This document shows, one piece after another, positions 62,595-64,000 of a stretch of DNA of 64,000 nucleotides. The notes beneath the pieces were generated by a model. That model searched no databases, was not told the DNA's origin, and was given only the letters and a program-made list of their open reading frames with translations. Within the stretch, counting starts at the first letter, position 1. Every line of letters begins with the position of its first letter. A program made the position numbers and the translations under genes. This DNA comes from Porphyrobacter sp. IPPAS B-1204 (GTDB taxonomy: Bacteria > Pseudomonadota > Alphaproteobacteria > Sphingomonadales > Sphingomonadaceae), in NCBI GenBank assembly GCA_003724185.1, contig RHGM01000003.1, positions 186,001 to 250,000 on the forward strand, in the 5' to 3' direction.

Positions 62595-63410
62595 TCAGTG
62601 CGCCAGCAATATCGGCATCTGCGGCGCGCTCAGCATCTTCCGCGTTACCCCGCCCAGCAGCATTTCGGCCAGCCGTGAATGGCCGTAAGCGCCCATCACC
62701 ATCAGCCCGCATTCGCGCATCTGTGCCGCGGAAAACAGCGTGTCGGCGATACTTGCCTCCCCGCGCGGGATTTCCACGATCTCGCAATCGATCCCGTGGC
62801 GGCTGAGGTATTTCGCGCCCTCGGTTGACGGGAAATCAAACCGCGCCTTGTCCGAAGGCTCGGCGATGCTCGCCAGCGTCACCTTGCACGAGCACGCCAG
62901 CAGCGGCACGGCGGCGCGCAGTGCGTGGGCCGCTTCGGCCGAGCCGTTCCACGCCACCAACATCGGCGCGCCGACATCGAGGCTTTTGGCGTCCTCTGGC
63001 ACCACCAGCACCGGCACCGGCGCTTTCAGGGCCAGATCGCCCACCAGCGCAGAAGGCCCGCGCCCGTCAGTGCCGGCCTCCGCCGGGCCGACGATCACGA
63101 TATCGGCGAGCGGCGAGGCTTCGAGCAGGCGGTGCGGGGCGATGCCATAGGTAAAGCGCCAATCCCACGGCACGCCTTCATGTTCGAGATCACGCTCGAT
63201 CTCGGCGCGAAGCTTGTCGGCATTTTCCTTGATCACCGGCATCGCCGCCGCAATCGCCGAGCCGTAGAAATCGCCCGGTGCGAACACTTCATAGCTGACC
63301 GCCTGCAGGCAGGTGATGTGACCATTGGTCGCCCGTGCAATATCGAGCGCCACGTGCAGCCGGGCGCGCATCGCGCGGTCGTGGTCGATGTGAAGCAGAA
63401 TCGATTTCAT
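62595..63410 (-). CDS. Tandem-domain universal stress protein
   Basis: 271-residue protein with two UspA domains. The first starts MKSILLHIDHDRAMRARLH, the second near MLVAWNGSAEAAHALRAAVPL. The ATP-binding G-x2-G-x9-G-(S/T) pattern is visible at the C-terminal end, VMGAYGHSRLAEMLLGGVTRKML. An FNR box stands about 60 bases before the start, so the protein is probably induced at low oxygen, as known for several Usp proteins in other bacteria. Confidence 0.9.
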   Translation of the reverse strand: MKSILLHIDHDRAMRARLHVALDIARATNGHITCLQAVSYEVFAPGDFYGSAIAAAMPVIKENADKLRAEIERDLEHEGVPWDWRFTYGIAPHRLLEASPLADIVIVGPAEAGTDGRGPSALVGDLALKAPVPVLVVPEDAKSLDVGAPMLVAWNGSAEAAHALRAAVPLLACSCKVTLASIAEPSDKARFDFPSTEGAKYLSRHGIDCEIVEIPRGEASIADTLFSAAQMRECGLMVMGAYGHSRLAEMLLGGVTRKMLSAPQMPILLAH

Positions 63411-63463
63411 GGCATGTCTCCCATTCATGATGAGGATATTCGCCCCGAACGCCGCGACTTGCT

Positions 63464-63477
63464 TTGACAGGGATCAA
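63464..63477 (-). promoter_or_regulatory. FNR box upstream of the universal stress protein
   Basis: TTGATCCCTGTCAA read leftward, centre about 60 bases before the usp ATG, the same distance as at 24704. An AT-rich -10 candidate (GAATAT) follows 30-35 bases after the centre. The flanks (AAATTTGAT...GTCAAAGCA) are nearly the same as at the other FNR box. Confidence 0.78.
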
Positions 63478-63560
63478 ATTTCCCCTGCGAGCATGGCCTG
63501 CGCATAGCACCTTGCCAGAGGCAAAGCCTGCGATCATTCTGGCGGCAGGGAGAGACCATC

Positions 63561-64000
63561 ATGCAGATCACGCGCCACCCGCCGGTAAAAACGTCGCTGG
63601 AGCCTTCGAACCACCCCTATCTGACAGGGCCGTGGACGCCCTTGCATGAAGAAGTGGACGTTGCCGAACTGTCCGTGATCGAAGGCGTGATCCCTGCCGA
63701 CATTGACGGCATCTATCTGCGCAACACCGAAAACCAGGTGCATCAGCCGCTCGGGCGCCATCACCCCTTCGATGGCGATGCGATGATCCATCAGGTCAAT
63801 ATCTCCGGTGGCAAGGCGAGTTATCGCAACCGATTCGTGCGCACCCATTGCTTCGAGGCGGAACAGATCGCGGGCCGCAGTCTGTGGGGCGGGTTGATGG
63901 ACCCTTGGGGCACAAGCGTGCGCCCGGGTTTCGGCGCGCATGGCGGGCTGAAGGATACAGGCTCCACCGACATCATCGTTCACGCGGGCACCGCCTATGC
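63561..64000 (+). CDS. Carotenoid oxygenase family protein (3' end outside window)
   Basis: 146 residues are visible, running off the right edge. The start (MQITRHPPVKTSLEPSNHPY) and WTPLHEEVDVAELSVIEGVI, then IPADIDGIYLRNTENQVHQP and HHPFDGDAMIHQVNISGGKA, are the N-terminal part of the carotenoid/lignostilbene dioxygenase family (RPE65-like), which cleaves a double bond with an Fe(II) held by four His. The His ligands lie further downstream. GGGAGAG precedes the ATG. Divergent from the usp gene, with the FNR box between them. Confidence 0.88.
   Translation, partial: MQITRHPPVKTSLEPSNHPYLTGPWTPLHEEVDVAELSVIEGVIPADIDGIYLRNTENQVHQPLGRHHPFDGDAMIHQVNISGGKASYRNRFVRTHCFEAEQIAGRSLWGGLMDPWGTSVRPGFGAHGGLKDTGSTDIIVHAGTAY

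Noticed and set aside
1-64000. tRNA, rRNA, CRISPR or insertion sequence
   Set aside because: I looked for tRNA T-loop and anticodon patterns, tandem spaced repeats and transposase motifs and found none that hold up.

Overview
The window is about two-thirds G+C, tightly packed and almost entirely housekeeping sequence from an alphaproteobacterium. The gene set (aa3-type cox operon with ctaB, ctaG and SURF1, CobS, an FNR-type regulator, plant/alphaproteobacterial glutamate-cysteine ligase, H+-translocating pyrophosphatase, astD, carotenoid oxygenase) and the protein flavour fit Sphingomonadales, most likely Erythrobacteraceae; the family is inferred from style, not from a marker gene. I see no rRNA, tRNA, insertion sequence, phage gene or CRISPR array. 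No gap between genes exceeds 300 bases.

Layout. 1-3.2 kb: an efflux-type ABC transporter (large permease/M1-peptidase fusion, cut by the window edge, plus ATPase). 3.3-4.3 kb: soxR facing a glyoxalase-fold gene across a clear SoxR box. 4.3-11.8 kb: SRAP, ubiA, rsmE, gshA, a membrane methyltransferase, bamB and yfgM. 12-21.9 kb: glycosyltransferase/hydrolase pair, selO, astD, a lipoprotein, rarD, pyrC, ygfZ, tetR and a GNAT gene. 22-24.7 kb: rplU-rpmA with promoter and terminator, a lipoprotein overlapping an FNR-type oxygen regulator, and a small membrane protein with an FNR box. 24.7-27.2 kb: folB-(SDR remnant)-moaA-moaD-moaE. 27.2-35.9 kb: one long leftward operon ctaC-ctaD-ctaB-43-aa protein-ctaG-ctaE-DUF983-SURF1-thrC-methyltransferase. 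36.2-42 kb: rightward pyrE, serine hydrolase, pdxJ, small membrane protein, acpS, lepB, DUF3089 hydrolase, ruvX and a 53-aa membrane protein. 42-44 kb: an unrecognised three-gene cassette (52-aa peptide and two proteins of about 310 aa). 44-51 kb: two hotdog thioesterases, a class A PBP, cobS, an MpaB-like protein, DUF1428, GST, a J-domain protein, bolA. 51-58 kb: Nudix, SDR, epoxide-hydrolase-like protein, DUF2332, then hisG-hisD-nusB-thiL. 58-64 kb: hppA with a strong terminator, tesB, a cysteine-rich secreted protein, a tandem universal stress protein with an FNR box, and a carotenoid oxygenase running off the edge.

How it fits together. The window encodes aerobic respiration (heme A/O synthesis and the aa3 oxidase with its assembly factors), an oxygen sensor of the FNR family and two promoters carrying its predicted site, suggesting a lifestyle that meets falling oxygen. 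SoxR with its target adds a redox-stress response. The least explained part is the 41970-44033 cassette; other points worth a look are alternative RNA structures after rpmA, a stray leftward terminator near 17.77 kb, and the SDR remnant between folB and moaA.
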